Source of the DNA: Comamonadaceae bacterium
Lineage (GTDB): Bacteria; Pseudomonadota; Gammaproteobacteria; Burkholderiales; Burkholderiaceae_C
Length of the DNA: 56,818 nt
Direction of reading: 5' to 3'
Assembly: GCA_004144865.1 (NCBI GenBank)
Contig: SEAY01000024.1
Span: 1 to 56,818 of the forward strand
This document shows positions 1 to 7,838 of this stretch, in pieces. Below the pieces are notes generated by a model. That model was not told the origin of the DNA and did no database searches. It saw only the letters and a program-made list of their open reading frames with translations. A program made the translations under genes and the position numbers. The first letter of the stretch is position 1, and the number at the start of each line of letters is the position of its first letter.

Positions 1-307
1 ACTGCGGCGCGGCACGGAGGTGGTGGAGCGCAGCGAAACGCAGTTCACCTTCGACGCGCAGGTCCGCCGCGGTGGCGCGGCTTTCGTTCGCCACCTGCAC
101 CCGCACGAGGAAGCGGCCGTCCTGCGATTCGATCCCGCTGGCGCGCACCACGGGGGCCGGCGGCCCGCCGTCTCCTGCCTGCGCATCGTAGACAAGGTAG
201 CCCAGGCTGGCGACGAGCAGCGCCAGGCCGATGGCCGCGGCGAGCCACTCCCACGGGGACGGGGGGGCTTCCTGCGGTTCGTCGGGTTGCGAAGGTTGGT
301 GGGCCAT
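1..307 (-). CDS. TIGR02588-like single-pass membrane protein (3' end outside window)
   Basis: Only the first 102 codons are inside the window; the gene runs off the left edge. The product has a short Pro-rich cytoplasmic N-terminus, one membrane segment at about residues 22-40 (WLAAAIGLALLVASLGYLVY) and the start of an external beta-type domain (FLVRVQVANES). Its ATG follows the stop of the upstream gene by one base, so translation is probably coupled. Short length, topology and the fixed pairing with a TIGR02587-type neighbour point to the TIGR02588 family, whose function is unknown. The family name is from memory, not from a search. Confidence 0.7.
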   Translation of the reverse strand, partial: MAHQPSQPDEPQEAPPSPWEWLAAAIGLALLVASLGYLVYDAQAGDGGPPAPVVRASGIESQDGRFLVRVQVANESRATAADLRVEGELRFAALHHLRAAPQ

Positions 308-308
308 G

Positions 309-1130
309 TCAGAGGATGAGGCGGGCGGCGGCGGCGCCGACGGCAGCTGGGAATCCCATCACCGCGATGGCCTGCAGGGCCGCGGCGGGCGACAGGCCGT
401 CGAGCCGGCCGAAAGACCAGAGCATGTACGCGCTGATCGCCAGGGTGAGGCCGTAGCCGGCGATCGTGAAGCGCATCAGCACGCTCCACCCCGATGCCGT
501 GCGGTGGTCCTGCGGGCTGCCGCGGAACGCGACGGCATAGACGAAGGTGTGCATGGCCGCGAGGGAGGCCGCCATCAAAGCGATGGTGTCCCATTCGGAC
601 AGTGCGGCCGCGATCTGCACCATCTCCTCCGTGGGCGCGAGGTTGAAGGCGAGGAAGAGCGCGCCGACCGCCATGATGAACATCTCGCTCGCATAGCTCG
701 CCGCGCCGCCGCGCAGCACCTGTTCGCCCTCGCGATGGCCCAGCTGCGCCTGCGAAAGCAAGGCGCCGATGCTGGCGGGCACCGCTTGCAGCGACACCTT
801 GCCGACGATCTCGCGCATCGCCATGTCGCTCTCGAGCTGTCCCAGCAGCGCCAGCACCACGGTCGACGAAACGAATCCGACGGCATACGCGACCAGTGCG
901 TCCACCACGTCGTCGCGCAGGCTGAAGGTGGGTTCGAAGCCCACGTGCCAGGACAGCGCCACCAGGAAGGGAAAGAACAGCGCGAGCAGCAAGGCGAGTT
1001 TCCACGCCGGCATCAGGAAGCCGAGCCACCACATCTCCATGGTCATCAGCAACGGCAGGCTGAAGATCACCGCGCCGGCGAAGGCGCGGGCCAGGCCGGT
1101 GGCGAAATGTTCCCGATGCTCGCTGCTCAT
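309..1130 (-). CDS. TIGR02587-like integral membrane protein
   Basis: A 273-residue polytopic inner-membrane protein with about seven hydrophobic segments. The first reads AGAVIFSLPLLMTMEMWWLG and others lie near residues 50-70, 85-110, 165-190, 200-215, 230-250 and 255-272. I start it at the ATG (MSSEHREHF) at 1130, because the open frame upstream has no membrane-protein character and would run into the divergent promoter region. It matches what I remember of the TIGR02587 family, which is found next to TIGR02588. The function is unknown. The two genes form a leftward operon, and a Fur-box-like site lies about 90 bp upstream of this start. Confidence 0.72.
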   Translation of the reverse strand: MSSEHREHFATGLARAFAGAVIFSLPLLMTMEMWWLGFLMPAWKLALLLALFFPFLVALSWHVGFEPTFSLRDDVVDALVAYAVGFVSSTVVLALLGQLESDMAMREIVGKVSLQAVPASIGALLSQAQLGHREGEQVLRGGAASYASEMFIMAVGALFLAFNLAPTEEMVQIAAALSEWDTIALMAASLAAMHTFVYAVAFRGSPQDHRTASGWSVLMRFTIAGYGLTLAISAYMLWSFGRLDGLSPAAALQAIAVMGFPAAVGAAAARLIL

Positions 1131-1219
1131 GCGCGTCCAAGATAGCACCTGCCGCGCTTCGCGGGGGGTCCGCGAGTGCCGCAATCGCCGGCATTGGCAG
1201 AAGCAATCCCGCCGGAAGA

Positions 1220-1234
1220 TGAGAATTACTATCA
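1220..1234. promoter_or_regulatory. Fur-box-like inverted repeat
   Basis: The 15-mer TGAGAATTACTATCA matches 12 of 14 defined positions of the 7-1-7 Fur box TGATAATNATTATCA. It lies in the only spacer between the leftward TIGR02587/02588 pair and the rightward DUF2061 gene, in an AT-richer patch of a very GC-rich region. It is 8 bp from the DUF2061 start and 90 bp from the TIGR02587 start, so it could serve either gene. The match is read directly; binding by Fur is inferred. Confidence 0.5.
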
Positions 1235-1241
1235 TTCATGC

Positions 1242-1649
1242 ATGCGCTTCCGCCACGACTCCGACCTGCACAAGACCTTGTCCTTCGCGACGATCCACCT
1301 CGCGATCGCCGTCACGCTGGGCTGGCTCTTCACCGGTGGCTTCGTGCTCGGCGGCGTGCTGGCGCTCGTCGAGCCCACCGTCAACACGGGCGTGAGCCAC
1401 GCCCTCGAGAAGTGGGCACGGCGCTGGCGCGGGCCGACGCGGCGGCGTGCCCTGGCGAAGTCGGGCCCGCTGGGCGTTTCGCACCTCGTGGTCGCCATCG
1501 GCGTGGGGTATGCGCTCACCGGCAGCTGGGCGGCGGCCGGCGCGTACGCTGTCGTCGAGCCGCTGGCGAACGCGGTGGCGCACTACTTCTTCGACCGCTG
1601 GTGGCAGCGCCGCCGCCAGACCGCGGCGCCCGCGCTGGCCCGCGCTTAG
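1242..1649 (+). CDS. DUF2061 membrane protein with two repeats
   Basis: A 135-residue inner-membrane protein. Two homologous units are visible: residues about 9-60 (HKTLSFATIHLAIAVTLGWL, then LALVEPTVNTGVSHALEKW) and about 80-125 (HLVVAIGVGYALTGSW, then AYAVVEPLANAVAHYFFDRWW). Each has two membrane helices and a V-E-P-x-x-N motif, as in DUF2061. The start MRFRHDSDLHKTLSF is chosen because the family begins close to the KTxSFxxxH motif. An upstream ATG at 1176 would place the Fur-like box inside the coding region. No clear Shine-Dalgarno is seen. The function is unknown. Confidence 0.75.
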   Translation: MRFRHDSDLHKTLSFATIHLAIAVTLGWLFTGGFVLGGVLALVEPTVNTGVSHALEKWARRWRGPTRRRALAKSGPLGVSHLVVAIGVGYALTGSWAAAGAYAVVEPLANAVAHYFFDRWWQRRRQTAAPALARA

Positions 1650-1812
1650 CACACCCGTACTGTCGGGCTGGCGGGCGCGCGCGGTGCTGCCTGCGCCGTG
1701 ATCACCGCGGCGGAAGCCAGCACTGGCGCGGGCTTGCGACGAAGCCCACCGGCTTGTCCACAGCCTTCTCCACCATGTCTGTGGGAATCATCCTACGATT
1801 GGTGACATCTCC
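1650..1812. other. 163-bp spacer with no recognised gene
   Basis: This lies between the DUF2061 gene and truC. It holds an imperfect inverted pair CCACAG...CTGTGG around 1758-1782 with a 16-nt loop, and no T-run. No open frame has protein-like composition. A truC promoter is expected here, but I cannot point to a convincing one. Confidence 0.3.
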
Positions 1813-2517
1813 ATGGCCCCCGACAGCCTCCCCATCCTCTACCTGGACCCCGACCTGGTCGCGGTCGACAAGCCGCCGGGCCTGCTGGTGCACCCGAGCG
1901 GCCTGGACGCGCACGAGCAACGCACCGCCCTCAAGCTGCTGCGCGACCAGCTGGGCGCCTGGGTCTGGCCCTTGCACCGGCTCGACAAGGGCACCAGCGG
2001 CGTGCTGCTGTTCGCCCGCAACGCGCACGCCGCGCGCGAATGGGGCCAGGCCTTCGAACAGGGCCGCGTCGGCAAGCGCTACCTCGCGCTCGTGCGCGGC
2101 TGGCCGGAGGCGCAGGGGGAGATCGACCATCCGCTCGCGCGCGATCCGGAGCTGCCTTCCGCGGGACAGCCGCACCTGGCAGCCCTCACCCGCTACCGGC
2201 GGCTGGCCTGTTTCGAGTGGCCCTTCAGCCTGGAGGCTCGCCACGCCACCAGCCGCTTCGCGCTGGTGGAAGTGCAACCGGTCACGGGACGCCGCCACCA
2301 GATCCGCCGCCACTTCAAGCACATCGCCCACCCGCTGGTGGGGGACGCCACCCACGGCAAGGGCCCGCTCAACCGTGCGGTGGCCGCCTGGCTGGGCACC
2401 TCTCGCCTGTGGCTGCACGCGCTGGACTGCGAGATTCCCCATGCCGACAGCCTCCTGCGCGTGACGGCGGCTCCGGGAAGCGAGTGGCAGCCGCTTCTGC
2501 CCCGTCCGGGGGGTTGA
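1813..2517 (+). CDS. truC: tRNA pseudouridine(65) synthase TruC-like
   Basis: A 234-residue pseudouridine synthase of the RluA superfamily, predicted to isomerise uridine 65 in the acceptor stem of certain tRNAs. The catalytic motif HRLDKGTSG puts the nucleophilic Asp at residue 58. TruC rather than RluA/RluC is suggested by the short length, the absence of an S4 domain and the motif RRHQIRRHFKHIAHPLVGD followed by THGKGPLNR near residues 155-185. The N-terminal VAVDKPPGLLVHPSG is typical of the superfamily. No Shine-Dalgarno is obvious before the ATG. The kinase gene follows 33 bp downstream but is probably not functionally related. Confidence 0.88.
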   Translation: MAPDSLPILYLDPDLVAVDKPPGLLVHPSGLDAHEQRTALKLLRDQLGAWVWPLHRLDKGTSGVLLFARNAHAAREWGQAFEQGRVGKRYLALVRGWPEAQGEIDHPLARDPELPSAGQPHLAALTRYRRLACFEWPFSLEARHATSRFALVEVQPVTGRRHQIRRHFKHIAHPLVGDATHGKGPLNRAVAAWLGTSRLWLHALDCEIPHADSLLRVTAAPGSEWQPLLPRPGG

Positions 2518-2550
2518 TGAGTGACCCAATGCAGGAGCAGGATGTGATCC

Positions 2551-4173
2551 ATGGCCCCCAGGCTCAGTCCGAGGTTGACCAGGCTGGTGCTGCTCGCGCA
2601 GCTCCCGGGACTTCTTGCGGCTTCCGCGCTGCTCGTCATGGAGTACCGCGAGCAGCACCAGCGCATCACGGGGCGGCTGGTGCCGCATGCGCGCGAGATC
2701 GTCGCGGCGGCCGGCGAACGCCTGCAGGGGGTGGAGGCCGAGCTGCAAAAACTGGGCGCCGACGTGCCTTCCTCGGCAGGAGAAGTGCCCGATTTCGAGC
2801 GGCGCGCCCTGCTCGCCAGCCACCGCACCGGCGCCGAAGCCATCGTGCTCGCCACGCCCCGCGGCGACGCACTGCTGGTGGCCGGCGCCGGGCAACCCCC
2901 GGATGCCGCCAGCGTGTTCACGCCGGCCATGCTGGAAGCGGTCATCGCCGGGACGCCCGTGTATGACACGCTGGGACCGGATCTGTTCTCGCGCAGCTGG
3001 AACACCCACGTGGCCGTGCCGGTCATGCGCGACGCGCGGGTCGAATACACGCTGGTGGCTCGCCTGCCCCCGGATGGCCTGCAGCCCTTGCTGCAGGCGG
3101 CCCGCCTGCCCAGGGGCGCCGCCGCTGCCCTGATGGACAACCGCGGGCGCATCGTCGCACGCACCCCGGGCGGCCAGGGCGCGGCGACTTTCCCGGACCT
3201 GTCGCAGTTGCAGGAGGCCGCCCGCCGGCACGATACCGGCGTGATCGAGCGCATCCGCCTGGAGGGCGTGCCATCGCTCGCCGGCTACGCGCACGAACCG
3301 GCTTCAGGCTGGATCTCCGTGGTCGGCGTGCCACGCAGCGCGCTCTATGCGGCGTTGTGGCAGCCGCTGGCCTACGCGCTGCTCCCCTTCCTGCTGCTGC
3401 TGCCGCTGCTGATGGCGGCTTCGCGGCGCCTGGCCTGGCAACTGCAGCGCGCGGCCACGGCACCGGCCGCGGCCGCCGCGCCGCCGGCAGGCCTGGCGCC
3501 CGCGCCGAGGCGCGACATCCAGCGCGCCCTGCTGAAGGAGGCCGAAGGCCGGCAGGCCGCGATCGCCCGTGAACTGCACGACGCCGTGGGGTCGTCCCTC
3601 GCCGGGGTGAGCCTGCTGCTCGGCACGGCACGCTCGTTCACGAGCGAACCCGAGGCCCTGGCGCTGATCGGGACCTCGCAGGACCAGGTGGCCAAGATCA
3701 CGCAGCAGATCCGCCAGATCTCGCGCGGCATCATGCCAGCGGGACAGGAACGGGGCGCGCTGCTGCCCGCGCTGGAGCATTTCGCGATAGAAATGAGCAC
3801 GATCCGGGGCATCCGCTGCAGCGTGAGCAGCCGCGGGAGTTTCGAGAACGTGTCTGCCGAAGTGGGTGGCCACCTGTTCCGCATCGTGCAGGAGGCAACG
3901 AACAACGCACTGCGGCATGGCCACGCCAAGCGCTTGCGCATCACCCTCTCGCGGGCGGGCAACTCCCGCAGGCTGACCATCAGCGACGATGGGCAAGGCT
4001 GCGACGCGCGCAAGGTGCTCGATCGCGAAGCCGGGTTCGGCTTGCGCTCCATGCGCGCGAGGACGGAAGAGATCGGCGGGACTTTCCGGCTGGAATCCAG
4101 GCGCGGACGCGGCACGCGCGTTCGCATCACTTGGAACGAACCGCGTCTCCGTGAAACAACTTACACGAACTGA
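2551..4173 (+). CDS. Membrane sensor histidine kinase (HisKA_3/NarX-DegS type)
   Basis: A 540-residue sensor kinase. An N-terminal membrane segment (residues about 10-30) and a second near 275-295 bracket a periplasmic domain of about 240 residues, probably of the Cache type. The transmitter starts near 330; the phosphoacceptor is H343 in ARELHDAVGSSLAG, the HisKA_3 signature. The ATPase domain carries an N-box (QEATNNALRHG, about 449-459), a G1 box (DDGQG) and FGLRSMRAR. It pairs with the LuxR-type regulator that starts 89 bp downstream. The ligand cannot be read from the sequence. Confidence 0.88.
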   Translation: MAPRLSPRLTRLVLLAQLPGLLAASALLVMEYREQHQRITGRLVPHAREIVAAAGERLQGVEAELQKLGADVPSSAGEVPDFERRALLASHRTGAEAIVLATPRGDALLVAGAGQPPDAASVFTPAMLEAVIAGTPVYDTLGPDLFSRSWNTHVAVPVMRDARVEYTLVARLPPDGLQPLLQAARLPRGAAAALMDNRGRIVARTPGGQGAATFPDLSQLQEAARRHDTGVIERIRLEGVPSLAGYAHEPASGWISVVGVPRSALYAALWQPLAYALLPFLLLLPLLMAASRRLAWQLQRAATAPAAAAAPPAGLAPAPRRDIQRALLKEAEGRQAAIARELHDAVGSSLAGVSLLLGTARSFTSEPEALALIGTSQDQVAKITQQIRQISRGIMPAGQERGALLPALEHFAIEMSTIRGIRCSVSSRGSFENVSAEVGGHLFRIVQEATNNALRHGHAKRLRITLSRAGNSRRLTISDDGQGCDARKVLDREAGFGLRSMRARTEEIGGTFRLESRRGRGTRVRITWNEPRLRETTYTN

Positions 4174-4262
4174 AACCATCGTCCGGCGTCCCGGAGTTGA
4201 TGACTGTCAACTTAAAAGGTAACTCTCGGCATAGCATCGGCCCTGATCGTGATGGAGGCCGT

Positions 4263-4928
4263 ATGCAACCACTACCCTCGCCGGCGCACCGGCCAAGGTC
4301 GGTACTGATCATCGACGATCACGACATCGTCCGCTTCGGCCTCGAGACCCTGGTGCACGGCTGCCGCGAGCTCCAGCTCGCCGGGTCGGCGGACAGCCTC
4401 GCGGCGGGGCTGCGCATCATCGAGGCGGCACAGCCGGACCTCGTGATCAGCGACATGGGCACGCGCGACTCGAGCGGACTCGACACGGTGCGCAGCGTGG
4501 TCGCCGCGCAGGCGCCCCGGCCGGTACTGATCGTCTCCATCCATGACGAGATGCTTTACGGCGAGCAGGTGATCGCGCTCGGGGCGCGCGGTTACCTGAT
4601 GAAGGAGAATGCCCACGCGTCGGTGATCCCCGCCTCCCTCGCGATCCTCAATGGCGACACCTGGGTGAGCCCGCGGCTCAACGCCAAGCTGGTCAACCGC
4701 ATGTTCCGTTTCGCCGGCCACACGCACGGCCGCGGCGCGAGCCTTTCGCTCAGCTCGCGCGAGCTCGAAGTGCTGGAATTGCTGAAGTCGGGCAAGAGCA
4801 CGAAGGAGATCGCCAAGACCATGGAAGTCAGCGTGCGCACCGTGGACATCCATCGCTCGCGGCTCAAGCGCAAGCTGGGCCTGCGCACGGGGGCGGAGCT
4901 GATCGCGTTCGCATCCAGCCGTCTTTGA
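4263..4928 (+). CDS. NarL/FixJ-family response regulator
   Basis: 221 residues. The receiver domain (about 14-130) has the acidic pair DD at 18-19, phosphoacceptor D64 (LVISDMG), S92 and K114. A LuxR-type helix-turn-helix follows at about 155-215 (LSSRELEVLELLKSGKSTKE, then EVSVRTVDIHRSRLKRKLG). The start at 4263 is supported by GGAGG four bases upstream; an in-frame ATG at 4197 lacks this and adds an uncharacteristic tail. It is the likely partner of the kinase just upstream. The 89-bp gap between them could hold a separate promoter, and includes the small inverted repeat GTTGA-N6-TCAAC. Confidence 0.9.
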   Translation: MQPLPSPAHRPRSVLIIDDHDIVRFGLETLVHGCRELQLAGSADSLAAGLRIIEAAQPDLVISDMGTRDSSGLDTVRSVVAAQAPRPVLIVSIHDEMLYGEQVIALGARGYLMKENAHASVIPASLAILNGDTWVSPRLNAKLVNRMFRFAGHTHGRGASLSLSSRELEVLELLKSGKSTKEIAKTMEVSVRTVDIHRSRLKRKLGLRTGAELIAFASSRL

Positions 4929-5075
4929 TCGGACCGTCACGGATCTGATACACCCAGATCGGAAAGTACTGGGAGCGCTTACGTAGAACTGCAGCATTCC
5001 TAGTTCATCAATGCCCCCATGATTCCCTCCCCGCCCCCAGGAAACGGGGGGCCAGGAAAACGAGTGGAGGATTTC

Positions 5076-5915
5076 ATGGAACTGCACGGTGACACACCGG
5101 CGCGCAGCATCGTGCTGCGGCCGCCCGGCCGGCCGGGCTTCGTTATCGCGCCGAAGGAACCGCGCGCCAGCCTGCCCGCGGCGCCCTGCCAGACCTGCAG
5201 CGTGCGTCGCCTTTGCCTGCCCGGCAGCCTCGACGACCGCAGCCAGCCCATCTTCGACAGCCTGCTGATCGGGCGTCGCCGCCTGCAGAAGGGACAGAAG
5301 CTGTACCGCGCCGGCGAGCCCTTCCTGTTCCTCTACGCCGTGCGCCTGGGCACCTTCAAGGCCGGCCTGCCGCTCAACGACGGCGACGAACACGTGAGCG
5401 CGTTCCACTTTCCCGGCGACATCATGGGCTTCGACGGCGTGGCCGACGGCAGGCATCGCACCACCGCCACCGCGCTCGAAGCCGCGGAGGCCTGCGCCAT
5501 CCCGTACGCGCAGCTGATGGAGGCCTGCGCGGGCTCCACGGAGCTGCGCAAGCGCGTCGCCCAGCTGATGGGGACGCAGCTCGTCCGCGAATACCGCACC
5601 ACGCAACTCGTGGCGCGGCACCTCTCCGAGGCGCGCGTGGCCGGCTTCCTGCTGCTGGTCTCGGGCTGGATGCGCGAGCGCGGCTACTCGCCGCGCGAGT
5701 TCCACCTGCGCATGTCGCGCGCGGAGATCGGCAGCTACCTGGGCACCTCGCTGGAGACCGTCAGCCGCGCGCTGTCGCTGTTCGCGCGGCGCGGGTTCAT
5801 CCTCGTGCACAGCCGCCGCATCGAACTCGTCGACGAGCCGGGCCTGCAGGCCTTCGAGGCCGGCGACCACGGCCTGGGGAGGGCCTTCTCGGCCGCGCCG
5901 GTTGTCACCGCTTGA
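5076..5915 (+). CDS. Fnr-type oxygen-sensing transcription regulator
   Basis: 279 residues, CRP/FNR superfamily. C38, C41 and C47 form C-x2-C-x5-C, exactly the spacing of the N-terminal iron-sulfur cysteines of E. coli Fnr, and C140 in EACAIPY matches Fnr C122. A [4Fe-4S] oxygen sensor is therefore expected. The winged helix (about 205-245) contains RMSRAEIGSYLG and ETVSR, the E-x-x-S-R recognition motif for TTGAT-type sites. The start is set by GTGGAGG five bases before the ATG. It follows the two-component pair on the same strand. A truncated paralogue lies at 20336-20911. Confidence 0.88.
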   Translation: MELHGDTPARSIVLRPPGRPGFVIAPKEPRASLPAAPCQTCSVRRLCLPGSLDDRSQPIFDSLLIGRRRLQKGQKLYRAGEPFLFLYAVRLGTFKAGLPLNDGDEHVSAFHFPGDIMGFDGVADGRHRTTATALEAAEACAIPYAQLMEACAGSTELRKRVAQLMGTQLVREYRTTQLVARHLSEARVAGFLLLVSGWMRERGYSPREFHLRMSRAEIGSYLGTSLETVSRALSLFARRGFILVHSRRIELVDEPGLQAFEAGDHGLGRAFSAAPVVTA

Positions 5916-5951
5916 AACAGGCTTCGCGCCCGACTGGGCGTGGAGCGCGGG

Positions 5952-6572
5952 TCAGTCGAGCGCCGCGGCCTGCAGGGGCGCCTGGACCTTCTCGAGCCCA
6001 CCGAGGAAGAGGTCCGCGACCACGGGCGCCATGTCCTCGTAGGCAAGCGCGCCGTCCGGCTTCATCCAGGTGAACATCCAGTTCACCATTCCGAACAGGA
6101 GCATGGTGAGCGGCTTGCCCATCGCCGCGTCCTTCAGGTCGGGGCGCAGCGCCGCGACCACGCGCGCGAAAGCGGCGACGACTTCGCGCTCCTTCCCGAG
6201 CACGCGCTCGCGGTCTTCGGGCTGCAGGAACTTCACGTCCTCGGTGAGGACGCGGTGTTCGTTCTGCGCGTTCGCGTACTCCTCGACGAGACGGCGCACC
6301 AGCGCGCGCATCTGGCCCTCGGGCGTGGACTCCTCGGCGAGGGCTTCGTCGACGACGGACCGCAGGCGCGTCACGTGGCCGTCGGCGATGCTCACGAGCA
6401 GCTCGTACTTGTCGCGGTAGTAGTGGTACAGGGTCGCCTTGGAGAGGCCGCAGGCCTCGGCCACCTGGTTCATCGACGTGCCCGGGTAGCCTCCGCGAGC
6501 GAACAGCGCCGCGGCGCGATCGAGGATCAGCTCGCGCTGCCCGTCGTAGCCGGCGTGGCGTCCGCGTCCCAT
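5952..6572 (-). CDS. TetR-family regulator (PaaR-like)
   Basis: 206 residues. The N-terminal TetR helix-turn-helix spans about 13-60 (ILDRAAALFARGGYPGTSMN, then CGLSKATLYHYYRDKYELL); the rest is a helical ligand domain. It is the last gene of the leftward paa cluster, separated from paaE by a 90-bp structured repeat. The start MGRGRHAGYD at 6572 lies two bases from the repeat's stem; an upstream in-frame ATG at 6644 would be inside the repeat. By position and by the palindrome in front of paaA it is the likely phenylacetyl-CoA-responsive repressor of the operon. That role is inferred. Confidence 0.8.
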   Translation of the reverse strand: MGRGRHAGYDGQRELILDRAAALFARGGYPGTSMNQVAEACGLSKATLYHYYRDKYELLVSIADGHVTRLRSVVDEALAEESTPEGQMRALVRRLVEEYANAQNEHRVLTEDVKFLQPEDRERVLGKEREVVAAFARVVAALRPDLKDAAMGKPLTMLLFGMVNWMFTWMKPDGALAYEDMAPVVADLFLGGLEKVQAPLQAAALD

Positions 6573-6662
6573 GTCAGCCGCCGCCGGGCCGCCCCAAGGC
6601 GGCTGAAGCCCCCTCGGGGGGCAGCGCAGTCCACGAAGTGGCAAGCGTGGGGGCCGACATTT
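6573..6662 (-). repeat. Comamonadaceae-type structured intergenic repeat, copy A
   Basis: A 90-bp element between paaE and the tetR gene. Read in the direction of transcription it ends two bases before the tetR ATG. Forward-strand stems: CAGCCGCC (6575-6582) with GGCGGCTG (6598-6605) around a 15-nt loop; GCCCCC/GGGGGGC (6608-6622); CCAC/GTGG (6631-6641). Copy B (7749-7838) has the same 15-nt loop and middle hairpin but different, still complementary, outer stems. The core GGGCCGCCCCAAGG is one I associate with Comamonadaceae intergenic regions. Confidence 0.75.
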
Positions 6663-7748
6663 CTACCGCTCGTCGAACGACAGCACGACGCGCTCGGTCA
6701 GCGGGTGCGCCTGGCAGGTGAGGATGTAGCCGGCGGCCACTTCCTTCTTGTCCAGCGCGAAGTTGCGCTCCATGCGGACGCGGCCTTCGACCAGCTTGGC
6801 GCGGCAGGTGCCGCAGACGCCGGAGGTGCAGGAGAACGGCACTTCCATCCCCGCCGCCGAGGCCGCGTCGAGGATGCTGGGCTGTTCGCGCGAGAAGGCG
6901 ATCTCGCGCTGCAGGCCGTCGCGGATGATGGTGACGCGCGCCTTCACCGCGTCGCCCGGCTGCGACTGGTGCACGATGGCGCCGACCTGGCCGGTGGCCT
7001 GCTGCGCGATGCCGAAGCGCTCGATGTGGATGCGGTCCTCCGGCACGCCGGCGGCCAGCAATGCGGCCTCGGCCTGGTCGTTCATCTCGAACGGGCCGCA
7101 GATGTACACATGGTCGATTCCCGCGGCCGGCACCAGCGCCTGCAGGAACTCGCCCACCTTGTCGCGGTTGACCAGGCCCCTGTTGATCTCCGACTCGGTG
7201 TGCTCGTCGGAGAAAACGTGGTGGATGACCAGGCGCGACAGGTACCTGTCCTTCAGGTCATCCAGCTCCTCCTTGAACATGGTGGAGCGCAGCTTGCGGT
7301 TGCCGTACAGCAGCGTGAAGCGGCTGTGCGGCTCGCGCGCCAGCGCGGTCTTCATGATGGAAAGGATCGGCGTGATGCCGCTTCCGCCCGCGATGCCGAC
7401 ATGGTGGTGGTGGGCGTCCGGCTCGAGCGGCACGAAGAAGCGCCCCTGCGGCGCCATCACCTGGAGGGTGTCGCCCGGCTGGAGCTGCTCGTTGATCCAG
7501 TTGGAGAAGACGCCGCCGCGCACCTTGCGCACGCCCACGCGCAGCTCGCCGTCATCGACCCCCGCGCAGATGGAATAGGAGCGGCGCAGGTCCTGGCCGT
7601 CGATCTCGCGGCGCAATGTGAGGTACTGGCCCTGCGTGAAGCCGAACACCGGCCGCAGCGCTTCGGGGACTTCGAAGGAAACGATCACTGCCTCCGGCGT
7701 GTCCGGCTGGATGGAGCGCACGCGCAAGGGATGGAACATGACGCTCAT
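6663..7748 (-). CDS. paaE: Phenylacetyl-CoA epoxidase reductase subunit PaaE
   Basis: A 361-residue electron-transfer subunit that passes electrons from NAD(P)H through flavin and a [2Fe-2S] centre to the PaaA diiron site. An FNR-type reductase part comes first, with flavin motif RRSYSICAG near 60 and nucleotide motif GIAGGSGITP near 120. The C-terminal plant-type ferredoxin domain has CTSGVCGTC and a later CQAH that supply the cluster cysteines. The ATG at 7748 is chosen because GGAGG lies four bases upstream, inside the arm of the adjacent repeat hairpin. An in-frame ATG three codons later lacks such spacing. Fourth enzyme gene after paaA. Confidence 0.93.
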   Translation of the reverse strand: MSVMFHPLRVRSIQPDTPEAVIVSFEVPEALRPVFGFTQGQYLTLRREIDGQDLRRSYSICAGVDDGELRVGVRKVRGGVFSNWINEQLQPGDTLQVMAPQGRFFVPLEPDAHHHHVGIAGGSGITPILSIMKTALAREPHSRFTLLYGNRKLRSTMFKEELDDLKDRYLSRLVIHHVFSDEHTESEINRGLVNRDKVGEFLQALVPAAGIDHVYICGPFEMNDQAEAALLAAGVPEDRIHIERFGIAQQATGQVGAIVHQSQPGDAVKARVTIIRDGLQREIAFSREQPSILDAASAAGMEVPFSCTSGVCGTCRAKLVEGRVRMERNFALDKKEVAAGYILTCQAHPLTERVVLSFDER

Positions 7749-7838
7749 CACGCCTCCGCCGGGCCGCCCCAAGGAGGCGTGCGCCCCCTCGGGGGGCAGT
7801 GCAGCGGCATAGCCGCAAACGTGGGGGTCGACATTTTT
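7749..7838 (-). repeat. Comamonadaceae-type structured intergenic repeat, copy B
   Basis: A 90-bp element between paaD and paaE, same orientation as copy A. Forward-strand stems: ACGCCTCC (7750-7757) with GGAGGCGT (7773-7780), same 15-nt loop as copy A; GCCCCC/GGGGGGC (7783-7797); GCGGC-ATA-GCCGC (7804-7816). In the mRNA the arm nearest the gene contains the Shine-Dalgarno of paaE and ends one base before its ATG, so the stem could mask the ribosome site. Confidence 0.75.

Noticed and set aside
1754..1786. TTGTCCACA and a reversed TTCCCACA-like box resembling DnaA sites
   Set aside because: Only two imperfect boxes, no AT-rich unwinding region and no dnaA, dnaN or parAB genes nearby; not an origin.
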